Assembly: GCA_937920475.1 (NCBI GenBank)
Contig: CALEUX010000047.1
Location: 1-42,263, forward strand
Length of the DNA stretch: 42,263 nt
Direction: 5' to 3'
From: an uncultured Marinilabiliaceae bacterium
Lineage (GTDB): Bacteria > Bacteroidota > Bacteroidia > Bacteroidales > Marinilabiliaceae
The notes under the pieces are model-generated. The model searched no databases, had not been told where the DNA came from, and saw nothing but the letters and a program-made list of their open reading frames with translations. The first letter of the stretch is position 1, and every line of letters begins with the position of its first letter. Below are positions 10,239 through 18,989 of the stretch, one piece after another. Position numbers and translations under genes: made by a program.

Positions 10239-10430
10239 ATGAATAAAGGAATCGTAAAATTTTTTAATGAAACCAAAGGTTTCGGTTTTATTAAAGATGA
10301 AGAATCAGGTGAAGAGTACTTTGTACACGTAACTGGTCTTGTTGACAAAATTCGTGAAAACGATGCAGTAACCTTCGAACTTAAAGAGGGTAGAAAAGGT
10401 TTAAATGCCGTTAACGTGAAGCTGGCTTAG
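10239..10430 (+). CDS. cold-shock domain protein (CspA family)
   Basis: A 63-residue single cold-shock domain (OB fold) that binds single-stranded RNA/DNA and acts as an RNA chaperone in the cytoplasm. The opening MNKGIVKFFNETKGFGFIKD holds the RNP1-type KGFGFI, and EEYFVHVTGL holds the RNP2-type segment (YFVH). The Lys-Gly-x-Val-Lys-Phe-Phe start and the length are typical. It has its own promoter and terminator, so it is a single-gene unit. Whether it is cold-induced cannot be told from sequence; many family members are constitutive. Confidence 0.95.
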   Translation: MNKGIVKFFNETKGFGFIKDEESGEEYFVHVTGLVDKIRENDAVTFELKEGRKGLNAVNVKLA

Positions 10431-10465
10431 TTATATTGTATTACACTATAACTTCCGAGAAACAA

Positions 10466-10490
10466 AAGGTCCTCCATGAGGGCCTTTTTT
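10466..10490 (+). terminator. terminator of the cold-shock gene
   Basis: AAGGTCCTC (10466-10474) pairs with GAGGGCCTT (10478-10486), one G-T wobble, 3-nt loop, followed by a T-run. Confidence 0.85.
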
Positions 10491-10523
10491 GTTTTCTGGC
10501 ATTTTGAACCCTTTAAAAGGTGC

Positions 10524-10543
10524 CAATTATCATGGCATAATTG
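10524..10543. promoter_or_regulatory. operator-like inverted repeat upstream of urocanate hydratase
   Basis: CAATTAT (10524-10530) and ATAATTG (10537-10543) form a perfect 7-bp inverted repeat around the spacer CATGGC. An overlapping second symmetry, TGCCA (10521-10525) with TGGCA (10533-10537), shares the bases. It sits 63 bp before the chosen hutU start and after the csp terminator, a position that suits a regulator site. No regulator can be named. Confidence 0.35.
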
Positions 10544-10606
10544 TTCTGAAACCCATATTTTTAGAAACAAAATGAATTTTAAATGTCACCCAAAAGAAGT
10601 ATCGTT

Positions 10607-12604
10607 ATGGCTATTGATTCTTTTAAAACTGCGATTCTGGAAGGGATACCCGAAATTTTACCAACCTTAAAACCCATTCCCACCGATGTAAGCCATGCTC
10701 CAAAACGGAACATGCCATTAACCAGAGAAGAACAAAAATTAGCCATCAAAAACGCCTTAAGATATTTTCCTGCAAATTTGCATCCGGTTCTGGCTACTGA
10801 GTTTTACAATGAGTTAATCGCTTACGGGCGAATATACATGTACCGTTATAAGCCTGATTATTGCATTCATGCGCGTCATATCGATGATTTTCCGTACCAA
10901 TCGAGGCAGGCTGCTGCCATTATGATGATGATTTTTAATAATCTCGACAATGCAGTAGCACAACATCCTTACGAACTTATAACTTACGGAGGCAATGGTG
11001 CAGTCTTTCAAAACTGGGCACAGTTCAGGCTAACCATGCAATATCTGGCTACAATGACGGACAATCAAACCCTTGTTCTTTATTCAGGACATCCAATGGG
11101 GCTGTTTCCTTCTCATCCTGATGCTCCAAGAGTGGTTGTTACCAATGGTATGGTTATTCCAAATTATTCAAAACCAAGCGACTGGGAACGCTTTAATGCT
11201 TTGGGGGTTTCGCAATACGGACAAATGACGGCTGGTTCTTTTATGTATATTGGTCCACAGGGAATTGTACATGGTACCACCATTACATTGTTGAATGCTT
11301 TACGCAAGTCAGGAAACGATAACACCATGAAACTGTTTGTTTCATCGGGACTTGGCGGTATGTCAGGGGCTCAGCCAAAGGCAGCCCGCATAGCCGGGTG
11401 CATCAGCATTGTGGCAGAGGTTAATTTAAAAGCCATTGAAAAGCGCTTTGCACAAGGTTGGGTGGATGAAATTTTCAGTAATACCATCGAATTAATTGCA
11501 GCTGTAAACAGTGCCAGAAAGAATCATGGGCCCCGTTCGTTTGCATTTCATGGCAATATAGTTGATTTGTGGGAGTTTCTGGTTGAAAATAGAATTCATG
11601 TGGATATTGGTTCCGACCAAACTTCACTTCATAATCCCTGGTCGGGAGGCTATTATCCTGCAGGCCTTTCTTTTGATGAATCCAATGATTTAATGACCAG
11701 TAACCCTGAAAAATTCAAAAAGGCTGTTCAGGAGTCTCTTCGCCGACAGGTAAAAGCCATTAACGCTCTAACTGCACAAGGTATGTATTTCTTCGATTAT
11801 GGAAATGCCTTCCTTCTGGAGAGCAGCAGGGCTGGGGCTGATGTAATAAAATCGCCAGGCCTGTTTCGTTATAATTCGTATGTGCAGGATATTATGGGGC
11901 CTTTGTGCTTCGATTATGGATTTGGACCATTTAGGTGGGTCTGCTGTAGCAACAACCCAAAAGATTTGGAAATAACCGATAGTATAGCCGCTTCAGTTAT
12001 AGAAAGTCTTTTAAAAGAAGCTTCTTCGGAAATCAGGTTACAGTACGAAGATAATCTTAAATGGATACGAGAGGCATCACGTAATAATCTTGTTGTTGGT
12101 TCGCAGGCGCGCATATTGTATGCCGATGCCAATGGACGCATTCAAATAAGTGCTGCTTTTAATAAAGCTATTCGCGATGGAATCATCTCTGCCCCAATTG
12201 TATTGGGTCGCGACCATCACGATGTGTCTGGCACCGACAGTCCTTTTAGAGAAACTTCTAATATTTACGACGGGTCTGCTTTTACTGCCGACATGGCTGT
12301 GCATAACGTAATTGGCGATGCATTTCGGGGCGCAACCTGGGTTTCGTTGCACAATGGTGGTGGAGTGGGCTGGGGCGAAGTCATCAATGGCGGCTTCGGA
12401 CTGGTTATTGATGGCAGTAATGAAGCAGAAAAACGCCTGCATTCTATGTTGTTCTGGGATGTTAATAATGGCGTTGCCCGCCGGGCCTGGGCACGAAACG
12501 AGGCGGCTCTTTTTGCCATTCAGGAAGCCATGAAACATAATCCCGGGCTAAAAGTCACTATCCCCAATCTTACTGATGAGCGATTGTTGGATTTTATGGA
12601 TTAA
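10607..12604 (+). CDS. hutU: urocanate hydratase
   Basis: Second enzyme of histidine degradation: hydrates urocanate to imidazolone propionate using tightly bound NAD+ as electrophile. The 665-residue form with the RNMPLTREEQKLAIKNALRYF N-terminal region matches the longer Bacteroidetes-type urocanase. Seen: YGRIYMYRY, ELITYGGNGAVFQNW, the dinucleotide-binding-like SSGLGGMSGAQPKAA, DIGSDQTSLHNPW and the C-terminal GRDHHDVSGTDSPF. The frame is open from an ATG at 10583, but MAIDSFKTAILEG at 10607 fits the usual family start better. No hutH, hutI or other hut gene is in this window, so the pathway must be completed elsewhere. It converges on the thioredoxin-like gene with only 5 bp between stop codons. 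Confidence 0.93.
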   Translation: MAIDSFKTAILEGIPEILPTLKPIPTDVSHAPKRNMPLTREEQKLAIKNALRYFPANLHPVLATEFYNELIAYGRIYMYRYKPDYCIHARHIDDFPYQSRQAAAIMMMIFNNLDNAVAQHPYELITYGGNGAVFQNWAQFRLTMQYLATMTDNQTLVLYSGHPMGLFPSHPDAPRVVVTNGMVIPNYSKPSDWERFNALGVSQYGQMTAGSFMYIGPQGIVHGTTITLLNALRKSGNDNTMKLFVSSGLGGMSGAQPKAARIAGCISIVAEVNLKAIEKRFAQGWVDEIFSNTIELIAAVNSARKNHGPRSFAFHGNIVDLWEFLVENRIHVDIGSDQTSLHNPWSGGYYPAGLSFDESNDLMTSNPEKFKKAVQESLRRQVKAINALTAQGMYFFDYGNAFLLESSRAGADVIKSPGLFRYNSYVQDIMGPLCFDYGFGPFRWVCCSNNPKDLEITDSIAASVIESLLKEASSEIRLQYEDNLKWIREASRNNLVVGSQARILYADANGRIQISAAFNKAIRDGIISAPIVLGRDHHDVSGTDSPFRETSNIYDGSAFTADMAVHNVIGDAFRGATWVSLHNGGGVGWGEVINGGFGLVIDGSNEAEKRLHSMLFWDVNNGVARRAWARNEAALFAIQEAMKHNPGLKVTIPNLTDERLLDFMD

Positions 12605-12609
12605 AAAAC

Positions 12610-12942
12610 TCAATCTTCAAAAAGCAACGCGTATGGCCGCGCAATAGCTTCTTCGAACTCTGTTAACCCTATATTCCGGCTAAATCGAAAAGTTTCTTTT
12701 CCCTGAAACCAAATCAGGATGGTTGGTACGGCAAATACTGCATGTTGAGCTGCAATTTCAGGCTGATTAATTGTATCGCAGTATAGCATTTTAATTTTGG
12801 GGTAACGGTGGATAACAAGATCCTGAATTTTGGGCTTTAATACTTTGCACACATTACAATGCACGTGAGAGAAATATACCAGAAGGGCACGCTCGGCGTC
12901 AATGGTTGTATTTAAATCGGCTTCGGATAATATTGGTTGCAT
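12610..12942 (-). CDS. thioredoxin-family protein with CNVC active site
   Basis: A 110-residue thioredoxin-fold protein without a signal peptide. The redox motif is HCNVCK (Cys29 and Cys32), unlike the CGPC of classical thioredoxin, with the cis-Pro loop AVPTILIWF (Pro73) intact. It is likely a cytoplasmic disulfide oxidoreductase; the partner is unknown. It begins 8 bp after ispF and is probably the last gene of the porU-porV-ispF operon. The odd CxxC centre and the His in front should alter its redox potential (inference). Other readings: a thioredoxin-like co-chaperone. Confidence 0.88.
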   Translation of the reverse strand: MQPILSEADLNTTIDAERALLVYFSHVHCNVCKVLKPKIQDLVIHRYPKIKMLYCDTINQPEIAAQHAVFAVPTILIWFQGKETFRFSRNIGLTEFEEAIARPYALLFED

Positions 12943-12950
12943 TTTCAGGG

Positions 12951-13439
12951 TTATGGCTTGTAAATTAAAACAATGGCATAAGCCGAAATGCCTTCTCCCT
13001 TCCCTGTAAATCCCATTTTTTCGGTGGTTGTAGCTTTAATGGATACCATACTTTTATCTATATTCATAACATTAGCCAGCGTTTCGGCCATATTGGGAAT
13101 AAAAGGATTTATTTTGGGACGTTCAAGACATACGGTTGAGTCAATATTTCCTACTTCGTAACCGTTTTTTCGAATCAAATCAATGGTTTTTTTCAGAATT
13201 ATTTTGCTGTCGATACCTTTAAGTGTAGGGTCAGTATCCGGAAAATGATAACCAATATCTCTTAAATTGGCAGCCCCTAAAAGGGCATCACAAATGGCAT
13301 GTATCAATACATCACCATCCGAATGCCCTACAGAACCTCTTTCGAAGGGTATTTCAATGCCGCCAATCCACAATTTGTAGTTTTCGGCCAGCCTGTGTAC
13401 GTCGTAACCAAGCCCTGTTCGCCAGTTTAATGGTTGCAT
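12951..13439 (-). CDS. ispF: 2-C-methyl-D-erythritol 2,4-cyclodiphosphate synthase
   Basis: Fifth enzyme of the non-mevalonate (MEP) isoprenoid pathway: converts CDP-methylerythritol 2-phosphate to the cyclic diphosphate, releasing CMP. The zinc ligands are visible in GLGYDVHRL (Asp and His) and HSDGDVLIHAICDALLGA. Also seen are GYHFPDTDP and the C-terminal TTTEKMGFTGKGEGI. The length of 162 residues is normal. The frame extends upstream to a TTG touching the porV stop, but the ATG at 13439 gives the family start MQPLNWRTGLGYD. It lies 12 bp after porV, so the two are probably co-transcribed. No other MEP gene is in the window. Confidence 0.95.
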   Translation of the reverse strand: MQPLNWRTGLGYDVHRLAENYKLWIGGIEIPFERGSVGHSDGDVLIHAICDALLGAANLRDIGYHFPDTDPTLKGIDSKIILKKTIDLIRKNGYEVGNIDSTVCLERPKINPFIPNMAETLANVMNIDKSMVSIKATTTEKMGFTGKGEGISAYAIVLIYKP

Positions 13440-13451
13440 GAGACTATACAA

Positions 13452-14621
13452 TTATTTCACAATGCTATCCATATCAATACTCAGTGTAAATCTGATTGTA
13501 TTGGCCAGGGGATTATTTTGAACAACCGGGATAATATAGGAGGCATCAATGGTGAGCATGTTAAACTTCAATCCCAAACCGGTAGTAAAATGTTTCCGGT
13601 TGCCTTTATATTCATGTTCATGAAAATAGCCGGCACGAACTGCAAACTGCTTGTCGTACCAATATTCAAGACCCACGCTATAGCTAATTTCCTGCATCTC
13701 TTCCTTAAACCCGCCCGGAGCATCTGAAAATGAACGAAACATGGCTTTGGTAACCGACATGTCCTGGTATTCGCGCGCATAATCTCCTTGCGTTTCAGTT
13801 GTTAACCCCGGGGTTGGTACCAAAAGTTTGTTGGCATCAACAGCTAATGTAATACTATTGTAGGCATCCAAATCGGTTGCTAAGGCTACACCGAGTCTTA
13901 AATTGGTTGGGATAAATTGCTTGGTATCCCCATCGTACGATATTTTGGAGCCAATATTACTAATACTTAACCCTGAAGATATCTGTGAGTTTTGTCCAAA
14001 TAAATCTGTGGTGGTGCGGAAATAGAAGGCCAGGTCGGCGGCAAATGAATTGCCGGGCTGCATATCGCCTTGCTGTGAAATACCACTGTTCAGGTCTGAA
14101 CGTATGTATCTGAAAACGACAGATCCTGAAAAACGTTCAGAAAGTACACGGCTGTAACCCAGGTCAATGGCAAATTCGTTGGGTTTTACCGGCATGCCGG
14201 GGTCGTCATAGGTTTCCCGGAAAATAATCTCACCCAAAGTAAAGTATCGCAGCGAACCGCTAATTACCTGCATCTCATCAATGCGTTTGAAACCGGTTAA
14301 ATAATACATATTAATATCATTCACCAATTTTCGCAACCATGGGGTGTACGACATTGAAAAGCCCAGGTTTCCCTGTATAAAGGCAAACTTAGCAGGGTTC
14401 CAATGCTGAGAATTAATATCTGGTGAGGTGGCCACACCTGCATTACCCATACCACCTGCCCTGGAGTCTGGTGTAATACCCAAAAAAGGGACAGCGGTGC
14501 TGATTATATTAACCTGTCCGCCCAATTCGTTGGGGTTCACTTCCTGAGCTACTGATTCTATGTTACAAATAAAGAGTGTTACTAAAACTCCAAGTAAACT
14601 TTTAAGAAATCTTCTCATCAT
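13452..14621 (-). CDS. porV: T9SS outer-membrane shuttle protein PorV (LptO-like)
   Basis: A 389-residue outer-membrane beta-barrel of the PorV/LptO branch of the FadL superfamily. In the type IX secretion system PorV receives cargo from the translocon and passes it to PorU at the surface. A signal peptide is seen (1-26, ending SVAQ). The mature N-terminus has the PorV hallmark FLGITPDSRAGGMGNAGVA followed by HWNPAKFAF, then alternating aromatic barrel strands such as YSRVLSERFSGSVVFRYIRS and ARAGYFHEHEYKG. The gene sits directly after porU on the same strand, the usual T9SS pairing. Typical PorV length is about 370-400. Confidence 0.95.
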   Translation of the reverse strand: MMRRFLKSLLGVLVTLFICNIESVAQEVNPNELGGQVNIISTAVPFLGITPDSRAGGMGNAGVATSPDINSQHWNPAKFAFIQGNLGFSMSYTPWLRKLVNDINMYYLTGFKRIDEMQVISGSLRYFTLGEIIFRETYDDPGMPVKPNEFAIDLGYSRVLSERFSGSVVFRYIRSDLNSGISQQGDMQPGNSFAADLAFYFRTTTDLFGQNSQISSGLSISNIGSKISYDGDTKQFIPTNLRLGVALATDLDAYNSITLAVDANKLLVPTPGLTTETQGDYAREYQDMSVTKAMFRSFSDAPGGFKEEMQEISYSVGLEYWYDKQFAVRAGYFHEHEYKGNRKHFTTGLGLKFNMLTIDASYIIPVVQNNPLANTIRFTLSIDMDSIVK

Positions 14622-14675
14622 ATTTAATTATTCAATTTGTCGCGATAAATTATAAACAAAAAAACTAACTAGTTA

Positions 14676-17600
14676 TTATGGCCGAACCATAATTTTTTGC
14701 ACTACCTGTCCTTTTTTGCCTGTGCTGCTTGAGATAATAAACCGGATAAAATAAATGCCCGGGGTTTTTATTCCAAGAGCCGACAAAGATAATGGAATCG
14801 GTTCAATAAAATTACCAGAGGCAACAATTTGGAATCTTGGCGAAGCAATGGCGCTTCCCATTGTGGTTATGGATTCTGCTGTTATGGTAAATGATGCGTT
14901 GGGTTCATCCACTTCCATCGAAAATCTTAAAGTTCTGCCTATGGTTACCGGGTTGGGATGAAGTGTAAAACTACGAATATCCAGTTCATTGCCATCTCCT
15001 ACCACAAAGTGTGTTTCTGCGGTTGTAGAATTGTTATATGTATCCCATACTTTCAGACTGATTTCATGTTTGCCTTTTGAAAGCGTTGGTAGCTGATAAA
15101 TAACCATTCCTTCTTTATAGGAGTCGGAAGTGGCCTGGAAATAATTATTTAAAATGATTGGTTGATTTTTTTTATCATCAATCACTAGAATAATGTCGTG
15201 TCCAATGCCTGTGCCGGATGTATTAATCCCTGAATTGTCGCGTATTTTAGCATATAACATAGGTGCAGCTCCAGTTTTATCGCCCGCTTTAAAAGAGGTG
15301 TGATTCAAATAAAGTTCTACTTCAGGGCCATCAAAGTCGTCGGGTGCCGATAAGTCAAAACCTCCTACTACAATGTCATTGCTGGCTCCAATAGCTTCTC
15401 CCGATTCAGCAGAAAAAGCATAAAAACTGATTCTCCCTTTGGCAAAATTGTATCTTATATCATATGGGACAATGAATTCAGAAGTGAATGTGCCATTGGT
15501 CACAGTAGCTTTACCCTTAAACAGAACATTAGAATACTGGCTAAATTCAAATGGCGTTGCACCATCATTACCAAGGGTTTTAACATTCATAGGTTTGTCA
15601 TATACTGTAATCTCAGCAGTTCCATTAAATGATGTCAGCAGGGTTTCATCTGGTGCAATAACTTCTGCTTCAAGTAGTATTCTCGAAAGCGCTTTTAAGG
15701 TATCAGGAGTCTCGCTAATTGGCTTATTGTTAATTTTTATCAGGTTGATTTGGTTGTTTGGGTAAATTAGTTTGAGAGCCGGGTCGCCAAGTAGTGTGAA
15801 ATTCAGTTTGTTAATGCTGTTGCCGGATGCATTTTTTGTAAGCCTTAAAATATCGCCCAAAGCACGCTTTTCTCCGTTGGGCTGGTGTTGAAAAACATAG
15901 GTAAAAAATGCGTTATTCAGCTGATAATTCAAACTGGAATATACAATTCGGGTTGTTGAAAGGAGTGCGATGGTACCACCTTGAGGATTTAGAAACACTT
16001 CTTCGCCAGCAGATGTCAGGTATGGATTGTCGAATCGGCTAAATTCGCAGGTAGCTGTAACAAATACCGGAAGCCGATTTATATTAGTCCATTTTTTTAT
16101 GCCTGCAATATTCACAATCTGCTCCGCAGCCAAAACATTCTCGCTGCCATGCCCCACATAGTTAAATATAAGGGTACCTTCTGAAATTGTGCGATTTACG
16201 AGATTATCAACATCGGGAAATCTTTTCCCTGTAGATGTTGTTATTTTTTTGTAGTTATCCAGATATATTTTACGAACATCAAATTGTGGGTGGTTGTTTT
16301 CAACTTTACCGGCTAATAAGTTGGCATCGCGCATATGAATATTGGAATCTTCATCATCGCCGATAAAAGTAACAAGCTTTTTCCATTTACCGGACGACTG
16401 CTCGGTAAGGTACGATTTAACTTTATTTACTGCTGTTTGCGCCTCTGATGCGTTTTTAATCGGAAATCGTCCAATTCCTATATCCGGTCGGTCGTATCGG
16501 TCGTCACTTCCTTCAAGGTCGTCTAAAAAACCAAAGTAATCATCAGTAACATAAGTGTTGGTGCGGTGGATGGAGTTCTCGGATTGATAGGTTATTATAT
16601 GCGATTTTGTAGCTGCATCGGAGGTGCGGTTATCAAACGAGCCATTACCAAAAAGTAAAAGATATTTAGGTGTTTTTGACATGTCTCCCTGAGCACGATC
16701 GTACAACATTTTAAGAAACGAACGTATGGCAGTCGGATCTTTATGCCCCCACGAAAACTCGTTGTAAATAGCCTCGGGGTGAATCACCAAAGTTGAAAGT
16801 CCGTTATATTGGTTGTGCAAAGCAGCCAATTGCTGGGCTTGAGATGTAAATTCTTTAGGTGCAACTATTATGTAATCAATGGCCCCGGTGGCATGCAGGT
16901 TTTGATTATCGACCGGGCCAACCCTCGATGGTACAGGAAACTGGCCTGAGGCATTGAATGCAACAAATTCTTTTTGTTCGATTGTAGAAACTTTAAACTC
17001 TAAATTTGATCCGTTGCGAGTTGAGGTAATTTTTTCGGCAGCGGTTTGATTGGTAACATCCCAAACCACAGTTTCATCGGTAACATTGCTGATTCTGAAA
17101 AGCGTTGTGTTGCCAGCGCTTTGCGATTCTTTGTCCCTGAATAATAGCTGCGAACCCGAAAGTTGAAGATTGCTTCTGGCATTCACAGTAATATAATCAA
17201 GCCATCCTGTAACAGTGTTGTTACTGTTTAATAGCGAAACTGATACTTTCAGATCGTTTTTATTGTCCATAAAAGAGGCAATGCCTTCTCTTTCGTGAGC
17301 ATAAAACCCCACATAATCACCAAACGAAATGGCTGGTGTATTAAGGCTCAGAACAGATGAAAGCTGGTTGTTGATATTAAATTCAAAAACACTTTCCACA
17401 TTGTCGCGGCAAACTATTCGTGAACTTATTTTAACAGGCTTTGTAACATCCCTTGCTGGAAATGTAAAATTAAAATCCCTTGTGAGTGTTTCAGAAGGTG
17501 TAAATCTTTCGCCATACCACCTGCGGCCTGACCGAAGGAGGTTGTTCAATTCTCTTTCATGATACCGGAGGTCATCGAATTGATTGGTAATAAAATTGGC

Positions 17601-18449
17601 ATCAGCCATTTCAGTTGTTTGATTCTGAACGGACTTTACAGTACCATTAATATCAGATAGAAAATAAAACGATTCGTCAGAGTATTCGTGCAGCTGGTGG
17701 ATAAACATATTTTTCTCATCGCTCCAGTTCCAGGTAACCGGCCCTCTGGCAAAAAAGTAAATGGCATTATTAAAATGCCAGATTGCCAGTTCGGGCAAAT
17801 CATCCGGCCTTGGTGCTGAGTTCACACGGGGAACCATTTGGCCGCCATAGCCAAAAATCCTTACATTGGATGGTGTAGAAAATCCCCAGTTTGTTAAAGT
17901 GTTATAAGGAATTTTGTGAATTCCGGTTTCGTTTACAGAAATCTTAAGCCATTTGCCATTTGCAAGAATAGAATTTGCTGCATATTTCTCAACAATCGAT
18001 GAACTTTTTAATTCACTTTTAGAAAAGGTTTGGTAGCTGATATTACAAGTAAACGCAGAGAGCCGTTGTGGAAGATTGTCGATAATCGTGTAAGGTATTA
18101 ACTCAACTTCAACAAATGTTTCTTTTCTGATGGTTATTAAATAAAAACCAATAGGTTTAAAAACAGATGGATAACTTGAGATAAACTGATCGTTATCGGC
18201 GGTCCAGATAAGGTTGTTGATCTCTACTTTTATGGACTCAGTAATTACCAACTCAGAAACAGGCACACGAAAACGGAAAACAGGAAGCCCCTCTCTGATT
18301 TCTCCTTCACCTTCAAATGGCAGCATTTGTTCCGCGGTTCGGGCAGCCGGTGTTAATATTATATCAGAAACAACCGTCTGCTTTTGTTGCCCATATAACA
18401 AACCTGTAAGCGATAAAAGGAGCAGAAATATTAAAAGTTGACGAAACAT
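14676..18449 (-). CDS. porU: T9SS C25 peptidase-family sortase PorU
   Basis: Surface sortase of the type IX secretion system: removes the C-terminal signal of cargo and attaches it to A-LPS or a similar anchor. An ATG at 18464 is also in frame; I take 18449 because MFRQLLIFLLLLSLTGLLYG is then a clean signal peptide (total 1257 residues). Counting from 18464, the gingipain (C25) domain spans about 528-900, opening with IDYIIVAPKEF. Catalytic His772 lies in FNYVGHGSE and Cys806 in VTATCEFSRFDNP, both intact. Ig-like regions follow, then a C-terminal sorting-type domain beginning LDIRSFTLHPNPV and ending KIMVRP. It heads the minus-strand operon porU-porV-ispF-thioredoxin-like. Confidence 0.95.
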   Translation of the reverse strand: MFRQLLIFLLLLSLTGLLYGQQKQTVVSDIILTPAARTAEQMLPFEGEGEIREGLPVFRFRVPVSELVITESIKVEINNLIWTADNDQFISSYPSVFKPIGFYLITIRKETFVEVELIPYTIIDNLPQRLSAFTCNISYQTFSKSELKSSSIVEKYAANSILANGKWLKISVNETGIHKIPYNTLTNWGFSTPSNVRIFGYGGQMVPRVNSAPRPDDLPELAIWHFNNAIYFFARGPVTWNWSDEKNMFIHQLHEYSDESFYFLSDINGTVKSVQNQTTEMADANFITNQFDDLRYHERELNNLLRSGRRWYGERFTPSETLTRDFNFTFPARDVTKPVKISSRIVCRDNVESVFEFNINNQLSSVLSLNTPAISFGDYVGFYAHEREGIASFMDNKNDLKVSVSLLNSNNTVTGWLDYITVNARSNLQLSGSQLLFRDKESQSAGNTTLFRISNVTDETVVWDVTNQTAAEKITSTRNGSNLEFKVSTIEQKEFVAFNASGQFPVPSRVGPVDNQNLHATGAIDYIIVAPKEFTSQAQQLAALHNQYNGLSTLVIHPEAIYNEFSWGHKDPTAIRSFLKMLYDRAQGDMSKTPKYLLLFGNGSFDNRTSDAATKSHIITYQSENSIHRTNTYVTDDYFGFLDDLEGSDDRYDRPDIGIGRFPIKNASEAQTAVNKVKSYLTEQSSGKWKKLVTFIGDDEDSNIHMRDANLLAGKVENNHPQFDVRKIYLDNYKKITTSTGKRFPDVDNLVNRTISEGTLIFNYVGHGSENVLAAEQIVNIAGIKKWTNINRLPVFVTATCEFSRFDNPYLTSAGEEVFLNPQGGTIALLSTTRIVYSSLNYQLNNAFFTYVFQHQPNGEKRALGDILRLTKNASGNSINKLNFTLLGDPALKLIYPNNQINLIKINNKPISETPDTLKALSRILLEAEVIAPDETLLTSFNGTAEITVYDKPMNVKTLGNDGATPFEFSQYSNVLFKGKATVTNGTFTSEFIVPYDIRYNFAKGRISFYAFSAESGEAIGASNDIVVGGFDLSAPDDFDGPEVELYLNHTSFKAGDKTGAAPMLYAKIRDNSGINTSGTGIGHDIILVIDDKKNQPIILNNYFQATSDSYKEGMVIYQLPTLSKGKHEISLKVWDTYNNSTTAETHFVVGDGNELDIRSFTLHPNPVTIGRTLRFSMEVDEPNASFTITAESITTMGSAIASPRFQIVASGNFIEPIPLSLSALGIKTPGIYFIRFIISSSTGKKGQVVQKIMVRP

Positions 18450-18989
18450 AGAATCAATTATCATTGGTTTGGTTGTTGCTAAAACAGCTAAATTATTAAT
18501 GTGGGCCGGAGGTTTAAGTAATTCCTTTATAACGTAAAAAGTGCTTGTAAAGATATATGCAATTAATGAAATATGGTTAATATTATGAAATCAATGACCA
18601 ATAAATGGTTTTAACCGATAATGTTTAGGTATTAAACCAGTGAGGAGTGGATTTGTTGTGAATAGGAAACAGCGCATCAAATACCATATCCAATTTTTTT
18701 TGGAAAAAATGGTTAAAAAAAACACCAATCAAGTAACAAAAGATTTAAATTGCCGTTATAATCCATGTAATTTGATTTTAAACATAGGTTAAGTGTCACA
18801 TAATCAGATTGCAATGCATTTTTTGTTATTTATTCGTAGAAAAGGATTGAAAAAAAATCAAATAAGGTTTAATTTGGTATAACCTTTTTCTATTTTTGCA
18901 GTATAAAGCATCAGAAAATCAATTTGAGACCTGTTTTTTCTATATTTGTATAGATTAACTTAGATAGTCAGAATTCAAGAAAATAAGCT
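18450..18989. other. AT-rich divergent intergenic region between porU and gldJ
   Basis: No gene is seen. It must carry the divergent promoters of the T9SS sortase operon and the gldJ-like gene. Two -7-like boxes face gldJ: TATTTTTG (18891-18898) and TATATTTG (18941-18948). A near-palindrome TGGTTTTAA / TTAAACCA lies around 18607-18638. No clear promoter could be assigned to porU. Confidence 0.5.
18891..18948 (+). promoter_or_regulatory. two candidate -7 boxes of gldJ
   Basis: TATTTTTG at 18891-18898 and TATATTTG at 18941-18948 both fit TAnnTTTG. Each has a TTTG upstream (18873-18876 and 18923-18926), but at 14 bp instead of the expected 17-21, so the -33 assignments are weak. The second box would give a leader of about 35 nt. 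Confidence 0.45.

Noticed and set aside
12077-12538. 153-residue minus-strand open frame inside hutU
   Set aside because: Antisense shadow of a well-conserved enzyme; no family resemblance.
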